The notes: generated by a model from the letters alone, not told the origin. Positions 6,099 to 13,850 are shown, counted from the stretch's first letter. The stretch is DNA of 15,116 bases from Actinomycetes bacterium (GCA_023386365.1 JAEWJX010000104.1:1-15116), one strand, 5' to 3'. Made by a program: numbers and translations.

Positions 6099-8213
6099 CT
6101 ACCGCACCCGCACCACGACGGACGCCGCCCCGCGGCCGCCCGCCGCATCCTGCGTGATCGCGCGGTACTCGACCTCCGTGCCCGATGCGAGCCCTCGCGT
6201 GTCGTGCACCACGCGCGGTGCCGGTCCAGTGGCGGTGCCGAGCACCTGCCACGCGCCGCCGATCGGCCGCCACGCGAACGTGGTCTCGCTCCAGGCGTCA
6301 CCGGTGTCGGCGGCGATGTCGAGCACCCCGTCGGCCAACTCGCCCGACTCGAGCGAGGTGAAGGCCGGGGTTGCGGGTGTGTCGGGCGCGCTGACCTCGC
6401 GATCGGCACGCCAGACGACCGCCGACATCGGCGGCACCGTCACCGTGACCCGGCCCTCGGCATCCGACTGCACCGCATCCGCCTCCCCGTGGAGAACCTC
6501 GAACTCGGCATCCTGCGTGAGGGTGGGCACCTCGACGGTGGAGGCTTTCGCGCTGGCGTTGAGCATCACCAGATGCTCAACACGTTCGTCGTGGTCGATC
6601 CGCGAGAAGGCGTACGTTGAGCCCTCGGCGAGCCGCTCCAACTGTGCTCCGGAGGCGAGCGCCGGATGCGCGGATCGCAGGGCCGCCAGTTCGGCGATGT
6701 GCGTGTACAGCGGCGCGTCGGTGTCGTAGCGATCGACCGAACCGAGGGTCTCACCCGTGATGAGCGGCTGATCCGCGTACTCGGGGGTCGCGGATGCGAA
6801 GAGGCTCTGTCGCGCGTGCCGGTCGGTTCCGTCGCCGGCGCCGACGAAGCCCTGCTCGTCGCCCGCGTAGACCACCGGCTGGCCGCGCGCGAGGAACAGC
6901 AGCTCGTGGGCGAGCAGGTCGCGGGCGAACGCATCCTGATCGCGCACCAGGTAACCGATCCGCCCCATGTCGTGGTTGCCGAGGAAGGTGGGGAGCGCCC
7001 GCGCGTCACCGGATGCGGTGGTGTACTCGCCGTCCGCCGTGAACACCTCGGAGAGGTGGCCGGAACCGGCGCCGTTGACGAAGTCGAGCGCGCCCGACTG
7101 GAAGCCGAAATCGAGCACGGCGTCGAGGCCGAGGTCACGCACGTACGGGGCGAGCACGTTCGGGTCGGCGTCGTACACCTCACCGAACGCGAAGAAATCG
7201 TCGTTGCCGATCCTCTCGGCGTGGGCATCCAGGCCCGCCGTGAACGCCTGCCAGAACTCCGGGTTCACGTGCTTCACCGTGTCGATGCGGAACCCGTCGA
7301 CGCCGAGGTCCATCCAGTCGCTGTAGACGTCGATGAAGCCGTCGACGACGCGCGGATCCTCCGTCATCAGGTCGTCGAGTCCCGAGAAGTCGCCGAGCGT
7401 CACCGACTCGCCCCGCCAGGTCGTGTCGCCGCGGTTGTGGTAAACCGTGAGGTCGTTGAGCCAGTCGGGCACCTTCAGGTCCGCGTCCGCCGGGTCGACC
7501 TCGGGCACGTACGGGAAGCTGGTGTCGGCGTCGAATTCCGGGAAGTCGGGGGAGCCGGCGGCGGAGGCGATGTCGACCTCGTCGCCGTCGGCATCCAGGT
7601 ACGGCTTCGCGGCGGTGGCGACGTAGCTGTGCCCGGCGCCGCCGTACGTGATCACGTCGGCGGTGTGGTTGGTGATGATGTCGAAGTACAGCTTCATGCC
7701 GCGGGCGTGCGCGTCGTCGATGAGCGCCTCGAGGTCGTCGTTGGTGCCCAGGTGCGGGTCGATTCGGGTGAAGTCGGTCACCCAGTAGCCGTGGTAGCCC
7801 GCCGACCGGTTCACGCCGATGCCCTGCACGGGCTTGTTGACGAAGCTGGGGGTGAGCCAGATCGCGCTCACGCCGAGCCCTTGGATGTAGTCGAGGTTGT
7901 CGCGCAGGCCCGCCAGGTCGCCTCCCTGGTAGTAGCCGGTGTCGCTCGGGTCGAAGCCGGTCGTGTCGCGGTCACCTGCGAGTCCGCCGGTGTCGTTGCC
8001 GGTGTCGCCGTTGGCGAACCGGTCGGTCATGACGAAGTAGAACGACTGGCCCGACCCGGCCGGGGTGGCGGGGTCGCGGATGAGCGCGGCGTCGGCATCC
8101 GAGTACGGCCCGCGGGGCTGCTCGCGCGCCACGGTGAGGCCGAGCCCGACCGTTCCCGCGACGAGCGCGATCGTTGCGGCGGCCGCTACTCCGAGGGTTG
8201 TGCGTCGTCGCAT
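6099..8213 (-). CDS. Exported GH13 alpha-amylase-family glycosidase
   Basis: The 704-residue protein has an export signal (MRRR, then hydrophobic residues 8-28, possible cleavage after TVA at 27-29). A GH13 TIM-barrel starts at about residue 57 (YFVMTDRFANGD). All four conserved regions are present: DIITNH (178-183), GFRIDTVKH (307-315, nucleophile D311), FGEVYD (343-348, acid/base E345) and FLGNHD (410-415, D415). It should hydrolyse alpha-1,4-glucans such as starch or maltodextrins outside the membrane. After the barrel come the usual beta-sandwich C-domain (to about 605) and a final 90-residue fibronectin/immunoglobulin-like region, perhaps for carbohydrate or surface binding. No LPXTG motif or lipobox is seen. 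It has its own promoter with a LacI/CcpA-type operator and converges on tetR with 8 bp between stops. Alpha-amylase versus a related GH13 specificity cannot be settled by eye. Confidence 0.93.
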   Translation of the reverse strand: MRRRTTLGVAAAATIALVAGTVGLGLTVAREQPRGPYSDADAALIRDPATPAGSGQSFYFVMTDRFANGDTGNDTGGLAGDRDTTGFDPSDTGYYQGGDLAGLRDNLDYIQGLGVSAIWLTPSFVNKPVQGIGVNRSAGYHGYWVTDFTRIDPHLGTNDDLEALIDDAHARGMKLYFDIITNHTADVITYGGAGHSYVATAAKPYLDADGDEVDIASAAGSPDFPEFDADTSFPYVPEVDPADADLKVPDWLNDLTVYHNRGDTTWRGESVTLGDFSGLDDLMTEDPRVVDGFIDVYSDWMDLGVDGFRIDTVKHVNPEFWQAFTAGLDAHAERIGNDDFFAFGEVYDADPNVLAPYVRDLGLDAVLDFGFQSGALDFVNGAGSGHLSEVFTADGEYTTASGDARALPTFLGNHDMGRIGYLVRDQDAFARDLLAHELLFLARGQPVVYAGDEQGFVGAGDGTDRHARQSLFASATPEYADQPLITGETLGSVDRYDTDAPLYTHIAELAALRSAHPALASGAQLERLAEGSTYAFSRIDHDERVEHLVMLNASAKASTVEVPTLTQDAEFEVLHGEADAVQSDAEGRVTVTVPPMSAVVWRADREVSAPDTPATPAFTSLESGELADGVLDIAADTGDAWSETTFAWRPIGGAWQVLGTATGPAPRVVHDTRGLASGTEVEYRAITQDAAGGRGAASVVVRVR

Positions 8214-8240
8214 CCCGCGACGCTAACAGCGCGTGGAACT

Positions 8241-8246
8241 ATTATG
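8241..8246 (-). promoter_or_regulatory. -10 box of the amylase promoter
   Basis: The minus strand reads CATAAT, a close match to TATAAT. A start about 7 bases downstream gives a 5' leader near 21 nt before ATG 8213. Only a weak CGCGGG precedes the ATG as ribosome binding site, and no convincing -35 is visible. Confidence 0.5.
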
Positions 8247-8258
8247 CAAACGCTTCCA
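8245..8258. promoter_or_regulatory. LacI/CcpA-type operator at the amylase promoter
   Basis: The plus strand reads TGCAAACGCTTCCA (minus strand TGGAAGCGTTTGCA). It is an imperfect palindrome around a central CG, the hallmark of LacI-family (MalR-type) operators, and fits the cre-type consensus with one mismatch. It overlaps the upstream edge of the CATAAT -10 box, so binding should repress the amylase, with induction by maltodextrins or relief from a preferred sugar. No LacI gene is present in the window, so the regulator would be encoded elsewhere. Confidence 0.65.
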
Positions 8259-8270
8259 ATCCGGCGGCGA

Positions 8271-9722
8271 CTAGCGACCGGCGATCCACGCCTCGACTTC
8301 GTCGGCCGTGCGCGGAATGCCTGCGGACAGGTTCTCGGCGCCGTCGGCGGTGACGAGGATGTCGTCTTCGATGCGCACACCGATGCCGCGGTATTCCTCC
8401 GGGACGGTGAGGTCGTCGGGCTGGAAGTACAGGCCCGGTTCGATGGTGAACACCATCCCCGGCTCGAGCACACCGTCGAGGTAGAGCTCGCGGCGGGCCT
8501 GCGCGCAGTCGTGCACGTCGATGCCGAGGTGGTGGCTGGTGCCGTGCACCATGTAGCGGCGGTGGTACTGGGCGTCGGGTTCGAGGGTCTCTTCGACGCT
8601 GACAGGCAGGAAGCCCCACTCGGAGGTACGGGCGGCGATCACCTTCATCGCTTCGGCGTGGATCTCACGGAACCGGATGCCGGGGCGCACGATCGCGAGT
8701 GCCGCATCCGCCGCCTCGCGCACCGCCTCGTAGATGCGCCGCTGCACCGGGGTGAAGGTGCCGGAGACAGGGAGGGTGCGGGTGATGTCTGCGGTGTAGA
8801 GCGAGTCGAGTTCGACGCCGGCGTCGAGCAACAGCAGGTCGCCGGGCACGACGGGGCCGTCGTTGCGGGTCCAGTGCAGGATGCACGCGTGGGGGCCGGA
8901 TGCGGCGATGGTGTCGTAGCCGATGGTGTTGCCTTCGGCGCGGGCGCGCCGGTTGAAGGTGCCTTCGACGAGGCGCTCGCCGCGGGTGTGGGCGGTGATG
9001 GCGGGGAGGTCGGCGATCACGTCGTCGAATCCGAGGCGGGTGGCGTCGACGGCGGCACGCATCTCGGCGATCTCGTAGTCGTCTTTGACGAGCCGCAGTT
9101 CGCTGACGGCGCGCACCAGTTCGGTGTCGGTGGCGCCGGCTTCGCCGAGTCGGTCGGCGTCGGGGTCGATGCCGCGCAGCACGACGACGACACCCGTGGG
9201 GATGTCGAGTTCGGCGAGGTCGCGGGTGTCGAGGCCGAGGTCGGAAGAGACGTGGGCGAGCGAGGGGCGCGGGCCCGTCCAGAATTCGCCGATGGCGGCG
9301 TTGGCGTAGAACTCTTCCGAGTCGCGGCCGGCGGTGGGGGTGAAGTAGAGGGTGGCGGGGGCGTCGTCGCCGGCGCCGATGATGAGCACGCTGCCGGGGA
9401 CGGTGTCGCTGGCCCACCCGGTGAGGTGCGAGAACGCGGAGTGGGCGCGGTACGGGTAGTCGGTGTCGTTGGAGCGCACCTTGGCCGGCCCGGCGGGGAT
9501 CACGAGGGTGGCGCCGGGGAACTTGGCGGCGAGACGCAGCCGGCGGGCGGCCGCGTAGGCCGCTTGGGGCCGGGGCGACGGCGGCACGTCAGGATGTTCC
9601 GCCCATCCGGAGAAGATGAACTCACGGAACGCGTCCGAGGTGGGGGTGGTGGAGCGGTTCGCCGTCGCCGAGGTGGTGGCGGGGGCGACGGTGCCGGATG
9701 CGGCGGGGGTGCTGTCAGCCAT
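8271..9722 (-). CDS. pepP: Xaa-Pro aminopeptidase (aminopeptidase P, M24B)
   Basis: This 483-residue metallopeptidase removes an N-terminal residue preceding proline, in the cytosol. An aminopeptidase P N-terminal domain (about 30-200) is followed by the pita-bread catalytic domain. All five dinuclear metal ligands are visible: D300 (LLLDAGVE), D312 (TADITRT), H397 (HGTSHHLGIDVHD), E428 (FTIEPGLY) and E452 (GVRIEDD). The first 30 residues are low-complexity Ala/Thr/Ser, as in many actinobacterial members. I take ATG 9722 (MADST) as the start; ATG 9729-9731 (MVGMADST) is equally possible, with AGGG 6 nt upstream. A much longer open extension to 10703 runs antisense-like through the next gene and is not real. 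The start is 26 bp downstream of the phosphoesterase gene, probably in one transcript. Confidence 0.95.
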   Translation of the reverse strand: MADSTPAASGTVAPATTSATANRSTTPTSDAFREFIFSGWAEHPDVPPSPRPQAAYAAARRLRLAAKFPGATLVIPAGPAKVRSNDTDYPYRAHSAFSHLTGWASDTVPGSVLIIGAGDDAPATLYFTPTAGRDSEEFYANAAIGEFWTGPRPSLAHVSSDLGLDTRDLAELDIPTGVVVVLRGIDPDADRLGEAGATDTELVRAVSELRLVKDDYEIAEMRAAVDATRLGFDDVIADLPAITAHTRGERLVEGTFNRRARAEGNTIGYDTIAASGPHACILHWTRNDGPVVPGDLLLLDAGVELDSLYTADITRTLPVSGTFTPVQRRIYEAVREAADAALAIVRPGIRFREIHAEAMKVIAARTSEWGFLPVSVEETLEPDAQYHRRYMVHGTSHHLGIDVHDCAQARRELYLDGVLEPGMVFTIEPGLYFQPDDLTVPEEYRGIGVRIEDDILVTADGAENLSAGIPRTADEVEAWIAGR

Positions 9723-9748
9723 GCCGACCATTCTCCACCCTGCGGCTG

Positions 9749-10765
9749 TCAGTCGGTTGCGGGCCGGAGCTGCGCGACGATCGGGCGGTGGTCGGAGCCT
9801 TCGTCGTCGAGCGATTCGATGACCCGGAATCCGACGATCTGCCAGGAGTCGGTGGCGAGGACGTGGTCGATGGGGGCGCCGAGGAGCGCCGGCATGCGGG
9901 TGGGCCAGGTTCCGAGGGCGGCGTTGCCGGTGGCGCGGGCGGCGTCGCGGCAGGCGGCGAGGCCGTCGTCGGAGCCGAGGGAGGCCCAGTGGTCGAGCGT
10001 GGAGTTGAGGTCGCCGGCGACGATGAGGTTCTGGTCGGCGTCGGCACAGCGTTCGGCGAGCCAGTCGAGGCCGGTGCGCCAACCGTTCATCTCGCCGAGC
10101 ACCGGGGCTACGGGGTGGGCGGCGATGATGGTGGGGCCGTCGCCGTCGACCGGGGCGGCGGCGGCGCTGGGGAGGGTGGGCGTGTTGCCGACGGTCTCGT
10201 CGCGGGTGTACTCGCCGAGGTCGGTGCTGATGAGCACGCGGGTGGATCGGGCTTTCGAGATGTCGTCGAACTGCACACCCAGCACCTGCATGGGGCGCCC
10301 GGATGCGGCCATGAGGGCGGCGATCTCGTCGGCGGCCGCCTCGCTCGTCTCGGGAAGCGCCACCACATCCGCCTCCTGTTCGAGGGCGAGGGCGGCGATC
10401 GTCTCGGCGCCGGGAGCGTCGCCGAGGGTGTTCCAGCTGACGACGACGACGTCGCCGGGGGCGGTGGTCTGCAGGGCGCCGTTGCCGAATCCGCGCACCG
10501 CCAACACACCGATGGAGACGACGGAGAACGCGAGCAGCAGCACGGCGAGTCCGGCGAAGAAGCGGCGCCCGGCCGGGCTGAGCAGGGCGATGAGGGTCAG
10601 CAGCACCGCCACCAGCAGGGTCACGAACGCGGCGAGGCCGCGCAGCGACACCAATTGGGCGACGCCGAGCACACGCTCCAGCCCGAACAGCTGCGGCCAG
10701 CACATGACGAGCAGCAGGGCGGCGAGGGCGAGCGTGACCACGGCGGCGAGGATGCGGCGGATCAT
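9749..10765 (-). CDS. Membrane-anchored endonuclease/exonuclease/phosphatase-family protein
   Basis: The 338-residue protein has three N-terminal membrane helices (about 4-22, 42-62 and 71-90). An EEP-fold domain follows from residue 105 with the expected active-site residues: WNT (N112), LPET (E139), AHP (H217), AGDLNS (D252, N254), IDHVL (D300, H301) and GSDHRPI (D325, H326). The positive residues (MIRR; SPAGRR at 63-68) predict that the catalytic domain faces outside. The fold cleaves phosphodiester or phosphomonoester bonds in nucleic acids, lipids or inositol phosphates; the substrate is not evident. The ATG at 10765 follows TAGGCT by 7 nt, consistent with a leaderless mRNA. It precedes pepP by 26 bp and is divergent from the PHP gene. 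Confidence 0.9.
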   Translation of the reverse strand: MIRRILAAVVTLALAALLLVMCWPQLFGLERVLGVAQLVSLRGLAAFVTLLVAVLLTLIALLSPAGRRFFAGLAVLLLAFSVVSIGVLAVRGFGNGALQTTAPGDVVVVSWNTLGDAPGAETIAALALEQEADVVALPETSEAAADEIAALMAASGRPMQVLGVQFDDISKARSTRVLISTDLGEYTRDETVGNTPTLPSAAAAPVDGDGPTIIAAHPVAPVLGEMNGWRTGLDWLAERCADADQNLIVAGDLNSTLDHWASLGSDDGLAACRDAARATGNAALGTWPTRMPALLGAPIDHVLATDSWQIVGFRVIESLDDEGSDHRPIVAQLRPATD

Positions 10766-10772
10766 CGAGTCG

Positions 10773-10778
10773 AGCCTA
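10773..10778 (-). promoter_or_regulatory. -10 box of the phosphoesterase/pepP transcript, leaderless type
   Basis: The minus strand reads TAGGCT, then seven bases CGACTCG, then ATG at 10765. No Shine-Dalgarno sequence fits between them. Confidence 0.55.
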
Positions 10779-10802
10779 GGGGGAGGTTGCTGAGAGCCTG
10801 CC

Positions 10803-10823
10803 CCGGCGCGCAGCGGGCGCCGG
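10803..10823. repeat. Inverted repeat in the divergent phosphoesterase/PHP intergenic region
   Basis: CCGGCGC (10803-10809) and GCGCCGG (10817-10823) are perfect 7-bp arms around GCAGCGG. It ends 3 bases before the TAGCAT -10 box of the PHP gene, where a repressor or activator site could lie. In such GC-rich DNA it may also be chance. Confidence 0.3.
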
Positions 10824-10826
10824 TCC

Positions 10827-10832
10827 TAGCAT
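10827..10832 (+). promoter_or_regulatory. -10 box of the PHP gene, leaderless type
   Basis: TAGCAT is followed by six bases (GAGGGG) and then ATG 10839. GAGGGG directly abuts the ATG, too close to act as a Shine-Dalgarno sequence, so a leaderless start is favoured. Confidence 0.55.
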
Positions 10833-10838
10833 GAGGGG

Positions 10839-11693
10839 ATGCCCGGACCGATCGACCTGCACGCCCACTCGAGCGTCTCCGACGGCACGGAGACGCCCGC
10901 CGAGTTGGTGGCGGCGGGGGTCGCGGCCGGGTTGGGCGTTCTCGCGATCACCGACCACGATTCGACGGCCGGGTGGGACCAGGCGTTCGTCGCAGCCCAC
11001 GGCACCGGCCTGGAGGTTGTTCCGGGCATCGAACTGTCGACGCAGCTCGACTACGCGAGCGTGCACATCCTGGGGTATCTGGTCGATCCGATGGATGCGG
11101 CGCTCGTGGAGGCGACGGCGGCGATCCGTTCGGAGCGCCTGCACCGCGCGGAGGCGATGGTGCAGCGCATCGGCGTGGACTACGCACTCGACTGGGACGA
11201 CGTGCTCGCCCAGACGACGCCGGGCGCGACGGTGGGTCGGCCGCATATCGCCGACGCCCTGGTGGCGCGGGGGCACGTGCCCGACCGGTCGGCGGCGTTC
11301 GAGACGATCCTGCACTGGCAGGCCGGGTACTACCGCCCGCACGAGGCTCCGCCGCCCCTCGAGGGCGTGCGGCTGATCGCGGAGGCGGGCGGGGTGGCCG
11401 TGATCGCCCACCCGGGTGCCCGCGGCCCGCAACGGGTGCTGTCGGACAAGCGGATGCGCGCGCTGGTCGATGCGGGTCTGTTCGGGCTGGAGCTCGACCA
11501 CCGCGACAACCCGCCGTCGTCGCGTCGACACTGGGCCGACATGGCGCAGCGCTTCGGTCTCGTCACGACGGGGTCGAGCGACTACCACGGCGCGGGCAAG
11601 CCGAACCGGCTGGCCGAGAACTCGACGAGCCCCGAAGTGTACGCGGCGATCGTGGCGCGCGGCACCGGCTCGAAGCCGTTCCGCACGCCGTAG
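10839..11693 (+). CDS. PHP-domain phosphoesterase (RNase AM/TrpH/YciV type)
   Basis: The 284-residue protein carries the full set of PHP metal-binding motifs: DLHAHSSVSDG (H8, H10, D15), ITDHD (D39, H40), PGIE (E65), HILGY (H76), AHPG (H191) and SSDYHG (D248, H250), plus VGRPHIADALV (132-142) typical of the TrpH/YciV subgroup. Characterised relatives hydrolyse 3',5'-nucleoside bisphosphates or trim 5' ends of RNA as a 5'-3' exonuclease, in the cytosol. It is transcribed alone, divergent from the EEP-fold gene and convergent with a lipoprotein gene. The start is fixed by the -10 box spacing and by the usual N-terminal position of the HAH motif. The choice between nucleotide phosphatase and RNase cannot be made from the sequence. 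Confidence 0.92.
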   Translation: MPGPIDLHAHSSVSDGTETPAELVAAGVAAGLGVLAITDHDSTAGWDQAFVAAHGTGLEVVPGIELSTQLDYASVHILGYLVDPMDAALVEATAAIRSERLHRAEAMVQRIGVDYALDWDDVLAQTTPGATVGRPHIADALVARGHVPDRSAAFETILHWQAGYYRPHEAPPPLEGVRLIAEAGGVAVIAHPGARGPQRVLSDKRMRALVDAGLFGLELDHRDNPPSSRRHWADMAQRFGLVTTGSSDYHGAGKPNRLAENSTSPEVYAAIVARGTGSKPFRTP

Positions 11694-11697
11694 CGGG

Positions 11698-11712
11698 CGG
11701 GGTCAGACCCCG
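11698..11712. terminator. Hairpin at the PHP/lipoprotein convergent junction
   Basis: CGGGGTC (11698-11704) and GACCCCG (11706-11712) are perfect arms around one A; the likely fold is 6 bp with a CAG loop. It begins 5 bases after the PHP stop and contains the lipoprotein stop codon. There is no T-run on either side, so terminator function is tentative. Confidence 0.4.
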
Positions 11713-12317
11713 GGCTGCAGCGTCCAGGATCCCGGCACCTGGCCGGGTGTGCTGAACACGAGACGGTGTTCCGTGCAGGTGAACGCGAACCGGCCGGCCG
11801 CCACCCACGGGAACTGCGGGGAAGCGACCGCGACCCCGGGCGTGATGGTGCCGTCGGATGCGGTGGTGGTGGCGTCCTCGGTCTCCGCGTCCACCAGCAC
11901 CCTGTTCACCACCAGTTGGTCGCCGGGTTCGGGGATCGCGTACCGGCCCGAGGACCGCAAGTCGACGGCGGTGCTCTCCCGGGTGCCGTCGCCGTAGTAC
12001 AGCTCGTAGTCGACGCCGGTGGCGGTGAAGTCCCACCGGGAGACCTCGTCGCGGGTGAACGTGATGGTCGCGGTGCCGTTCGCCTCGCCGCCGGTCACCG
12101 GATGCGCGGGGTCGTCGACGGTGGCGCTCCATTCCGCGTGGGCGGCGTCCACGTCGACCGTCCACGGGGAGTGGTCGATGAGGCAGCGGTACGCCGCCGC
12201 CACGTCACGGGATGCGGGCGCCGGTGTCGGGTCGGCGGGCGGCGCGTCGGCCACGCAGCCGCTCGCACCGAACGCGACCACGACGAGAGCACCCGCGACC
12301 GCGAGTCGGTTCCGCAT
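11703..12317 (-). CDS. Putative lipoprotein of unknown function
   Basis: This 204-residue protein has a lipoprotein signal: MRNR, a hydrophobic stretch (5-16) and the lipobox ASGC with Cys21 as the lipidation site. A Pro/Ala-rich linker (24-36) leads to a mostly beta-stranded domain. Two further cysteines, C45 (YRCLIDHSPW) and C181 (AFTCTEH), near the two ends of that domain, could form a disulfide. The strands around 78-130 (ATITFTRDEVSRWDF, then YELYYGDGTRES) resemble small actinobacterial extracellular domains, but I do not recognise the family. A strong ribosome binding site AGGAGG lies 5 nt before the ATG. It has its own promoter just after the helicase gene. Confidence 0.8.
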   Translation of the reverse strand: MRNRLAVAGALVVVAFGASGCVADAPPADPTPAPASRDVAAAYRCLIDHSPWTVDVDAAHAEWSATVDDPAHPVTGGEANGTATITFTRDEVSRWDFTATGVDYELYYGDGTRESTAVDLRSSGRYAIPEPGDQLVVNRVLVDAETEDATTTASDGTITPGVAVASPQFPWVAAGRFAFTCTEHRLVFSTPGQVPGSWTLQPGV

Positions 12318-12322
12318 CCGGA

Positions 12323-12328
12323 CCTCCT
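12323..12328 (-). promoter_or_regulatory. Strong Shine-Dalgarno site of the lipoprotein gene
   Basis: The minus strand AGGAGG lies 5 nt before ATG 12317 and fixes the start. It contrasts with the several genes in this window that have no ribosome binding site. Confidence 0.75.
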
Positions 12329-12346
12329 CGCGCGCGGGTGGATCTC

Positions 12347-12352
12347 AGTATG
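12347..12352 (-). promoter_or_regulatory. -10 box of the lipoprotein gene
   Basis: The minus strand CATACT is a good -10 match and gives a leader of about 22 nt that includes the AGGAGG site. It lies within 7 bp of the stop codon of the helicase gene, so the lipoprotein need not depend on helicase transcription. Confidence 0.45.
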
Positions 12353-12358
12353 TCGCGA

Positions 12359-13813
12359 TCAGCCGACGGGCGGGGGAGTGGGGGCGCCGCCCGCACTCGA
12401 GCCGGTGCGACGGCGGCGACGACGCCGCTTGGCGGGTGCCGCGTTGCCGTCGTGGTGCTCGGTGCCCTTGCCGTCGTGGGTGCCGCCGCCCTCGGGGCGG
12501 GTCTCACCCTGAGCGGACCCTCCCGACGACGAGCCGCCACGGGTGCGGCTGCGCTGACGCGACCGCCCCTCACCCGATCCGGAGCCGGATGCGGGACGCT
12601 CGCGCGGCGGACGCTCCGCGGGCGGACCGGCCGGCTTCAGGCGACCCTTGGTGCCCTCCGGGATGTCGAGGTCGGTGTAGAGGTGCGGCGACGACGAGTA
12701 CGTCTCGACCGGCTCCGGGTTGCCGAAGTCGAGGCCGCGGTTGATGAGCCCCCACTTGTGCATGTCGTCCCAGTCGACGAACGTGACCGCGATGCCCGTC
12801 TTGCCGGCGCGGCCGGTGCGCCCTGCGCGGTGCAGGTACGTGTCGGGGTCGTCCGGCACGGTGTGGTTGATCACATGCGTGACGTCGTTCACGTCGATAC
12901 CGCGAGCCGCCACATCCGTCGCGATGAGGATGTCTTTCTTGCCGGCCTTGAAGGCCGACATGGAACGCTCGCGCGCATCCTGGCTCATGTCGCCGTGCAC
13001 GGCGCCCGCGTTGAAGCCGCGGTCGTTGAGCTCCTCGACGAGCTTCGCGGCGGCGCGCTTGGTGCGGGTGAAGATCACGGTCTTGCCGCGGCCCTCCGCC
13101 TGCAGGATGCGCGAGATCACCTCGTCCTTGTCGAGCGAGTGCGCGCGGTAGATGACGTGCTTGATGTTGGCCTGCGTGAGACCCTCATCCGGGTCGGTGG
13201 CGCGGATGTGGATCGGCCGGTTCATGAAGCGGCGCGCGAGCGCGACCACCGGGCCCGGCATCGTGGCCGAGAACAGCATCGTGTGGCGGGTCGCCGGGGT
13301 CTGCGCGAACAGCTTCTCGACATCCGGGAGGAACCCGAGGTCGAGCATCTTATCGGCCTCGTCGAGCACCATCACCTGGACCTCTTTGAGCGACAGCAGA
13401 CGCTGGCCCGCGAGGTCGAGCAGACGGCCCGGGGTGCCGACCACGATCTGCGCGCCCGCCTTCAGCTGCTCCACCTGGCCTTCGTAGGCTTTGCCGCCGT
13501 AGATGGCGGCGATCTGGGTGGGCCGGTTCGAGGCGGCGAGTTCGAGGTCTTCGGCCACCTGCACGCACAGCTCACGGGTGGGCACCACGATGAGCGCCTT
13601 CACGCCCGGTTCGGGGTTCGGTCCGAGGGCCTGGATGACGGGGAGGCCGAAGCCGAACGTCTTGCCGGTGCCGGTCTTGGCCTGGCCGATGATGTCCTGC
13701 TTGGAGAGGCCGAGGGGGATGGTCTGAGTCTGGATCGGGAAGGGCTCGATGATGCCCTTGGCCGCCAGTGCGTCGACCATGTCCTGGTCGATGTTGAGAT
13801 CGCGGAAAGTCAA
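12359..13813 (-). CDS. DEAD-box ATP-dependent RNA helicase (RhlE-like)
   Basis: The 484-residue protein has the full DEAD-box set: Q motif FPIQTQ (25-30), motif I AKTGTGKT (45-52), PTREL (78-82), TPGR (127-130), DEAD (151-154), SAT (183-185), IATDVAARGID (297-307) and HRAGRTGR (328-335). Residues from about 390 form a basic, disordered tail rich in Arg, Gly, Ser and Glu, ending in a run of arginines (RRRRRRR) and a Gly/Pro end, which would bind RNA. It should unwind short RNA duplexes in RNA decay or ribosome assembly. I chose TTG 13811-13813 (LTFRDLNID) because homology begins there, ACAGG lies 6 nt upstream and a TAGACT promoter lies further upstream; the longer open frame to 14155 crosses the divergent gene. 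Confidence 0.95.
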   Translation of the reverse strand: MTFRDLNIDQDMVDALAAKGIIEPFPIQTQTIPLGLSKQDIIGQAKTGTGKTFGFGLPVIQALGPNPEPGVKALIVVPTRELCVQVAEDLELAASNRPTQIAAIYGGKAYEGQVEQLKAGAQIVVGTPGRLLDLAGQRLLSLKEVQVMVLDEADKMLDLGFLPDVEKLFAQTPATRHTMLFSATMPGPVVALARRFMNRPIHIRATDPDEGLTQANIKHVIYRAHSLDKDEVISRILQAEGRGKTVIFTRTKRAAAKLVEELNDRGFNAGAVHGDMSQDARERSMSAFKAGKKDILIATDVAARGIDVNDVTHVINHTVPDDPDTYLHRAGRTGRAGKTGIAVTFVDWDDMHKWGLINRGLDFGNPEPVETYSSSPHLYTDLDIPEGTKGRLKPAGPPAERPPRERPASGSGSGEGRSRQRSRTRGGSSSGGSAQGETRPEGGGTHDGKGTEHHDGNAAPAKRRRRRRRTGSSAGGAPTPPPVG

Positions 13814-13844
13814 GGAATACCTGTCTGGTAGGTGAGAGGTCTCC

Positions 13845-13850
13845 AGTCTA
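13845..13850 (-). promoter_or_regulatory. -10 box of the helicase gene
   Basis: The minus strand TAGACT gives a transcript starting near 13838 with a leader of about 25 nt that contains an ACAGG ribosome binding site before TTG 13813. It lies 11 bp from the opposing TACACT box of the ferritin-like gene. Confidence 0.5.

Noticed and set aside
8221..8231. CGCTAACAGCG inverted repeat in the amylase leader as a second operator or riboswitch
   Set aside because: The arms are only 4 bp, and such short palindromes are expected by chance in this sequence.
9723..10703. N-terminal extension of the aminopeptidase to 810 residues
   Set aside because: The added part is a different frame of the EEP-fold gene and is very Arg/Pro-rich. 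Aminopeptidase homology begins at the 9722 start.
6666..10793. A 1375-codon open frame on the plus strand
   Set aside because: It lies opposite three well-supported minus-strand genes (amylase, aminopeptidase, phosphoesterase). Its composition (Val/Gly/Arg/His-rich) is that of an antisense shadow in GC-rich DNA, with no recognisable domain.
10831..10836. ATG at 10831 in cATGaggggATG as the PHP start
   Set aside because: It is in a different frame from the PHP motifs and overlaps the -10 box.
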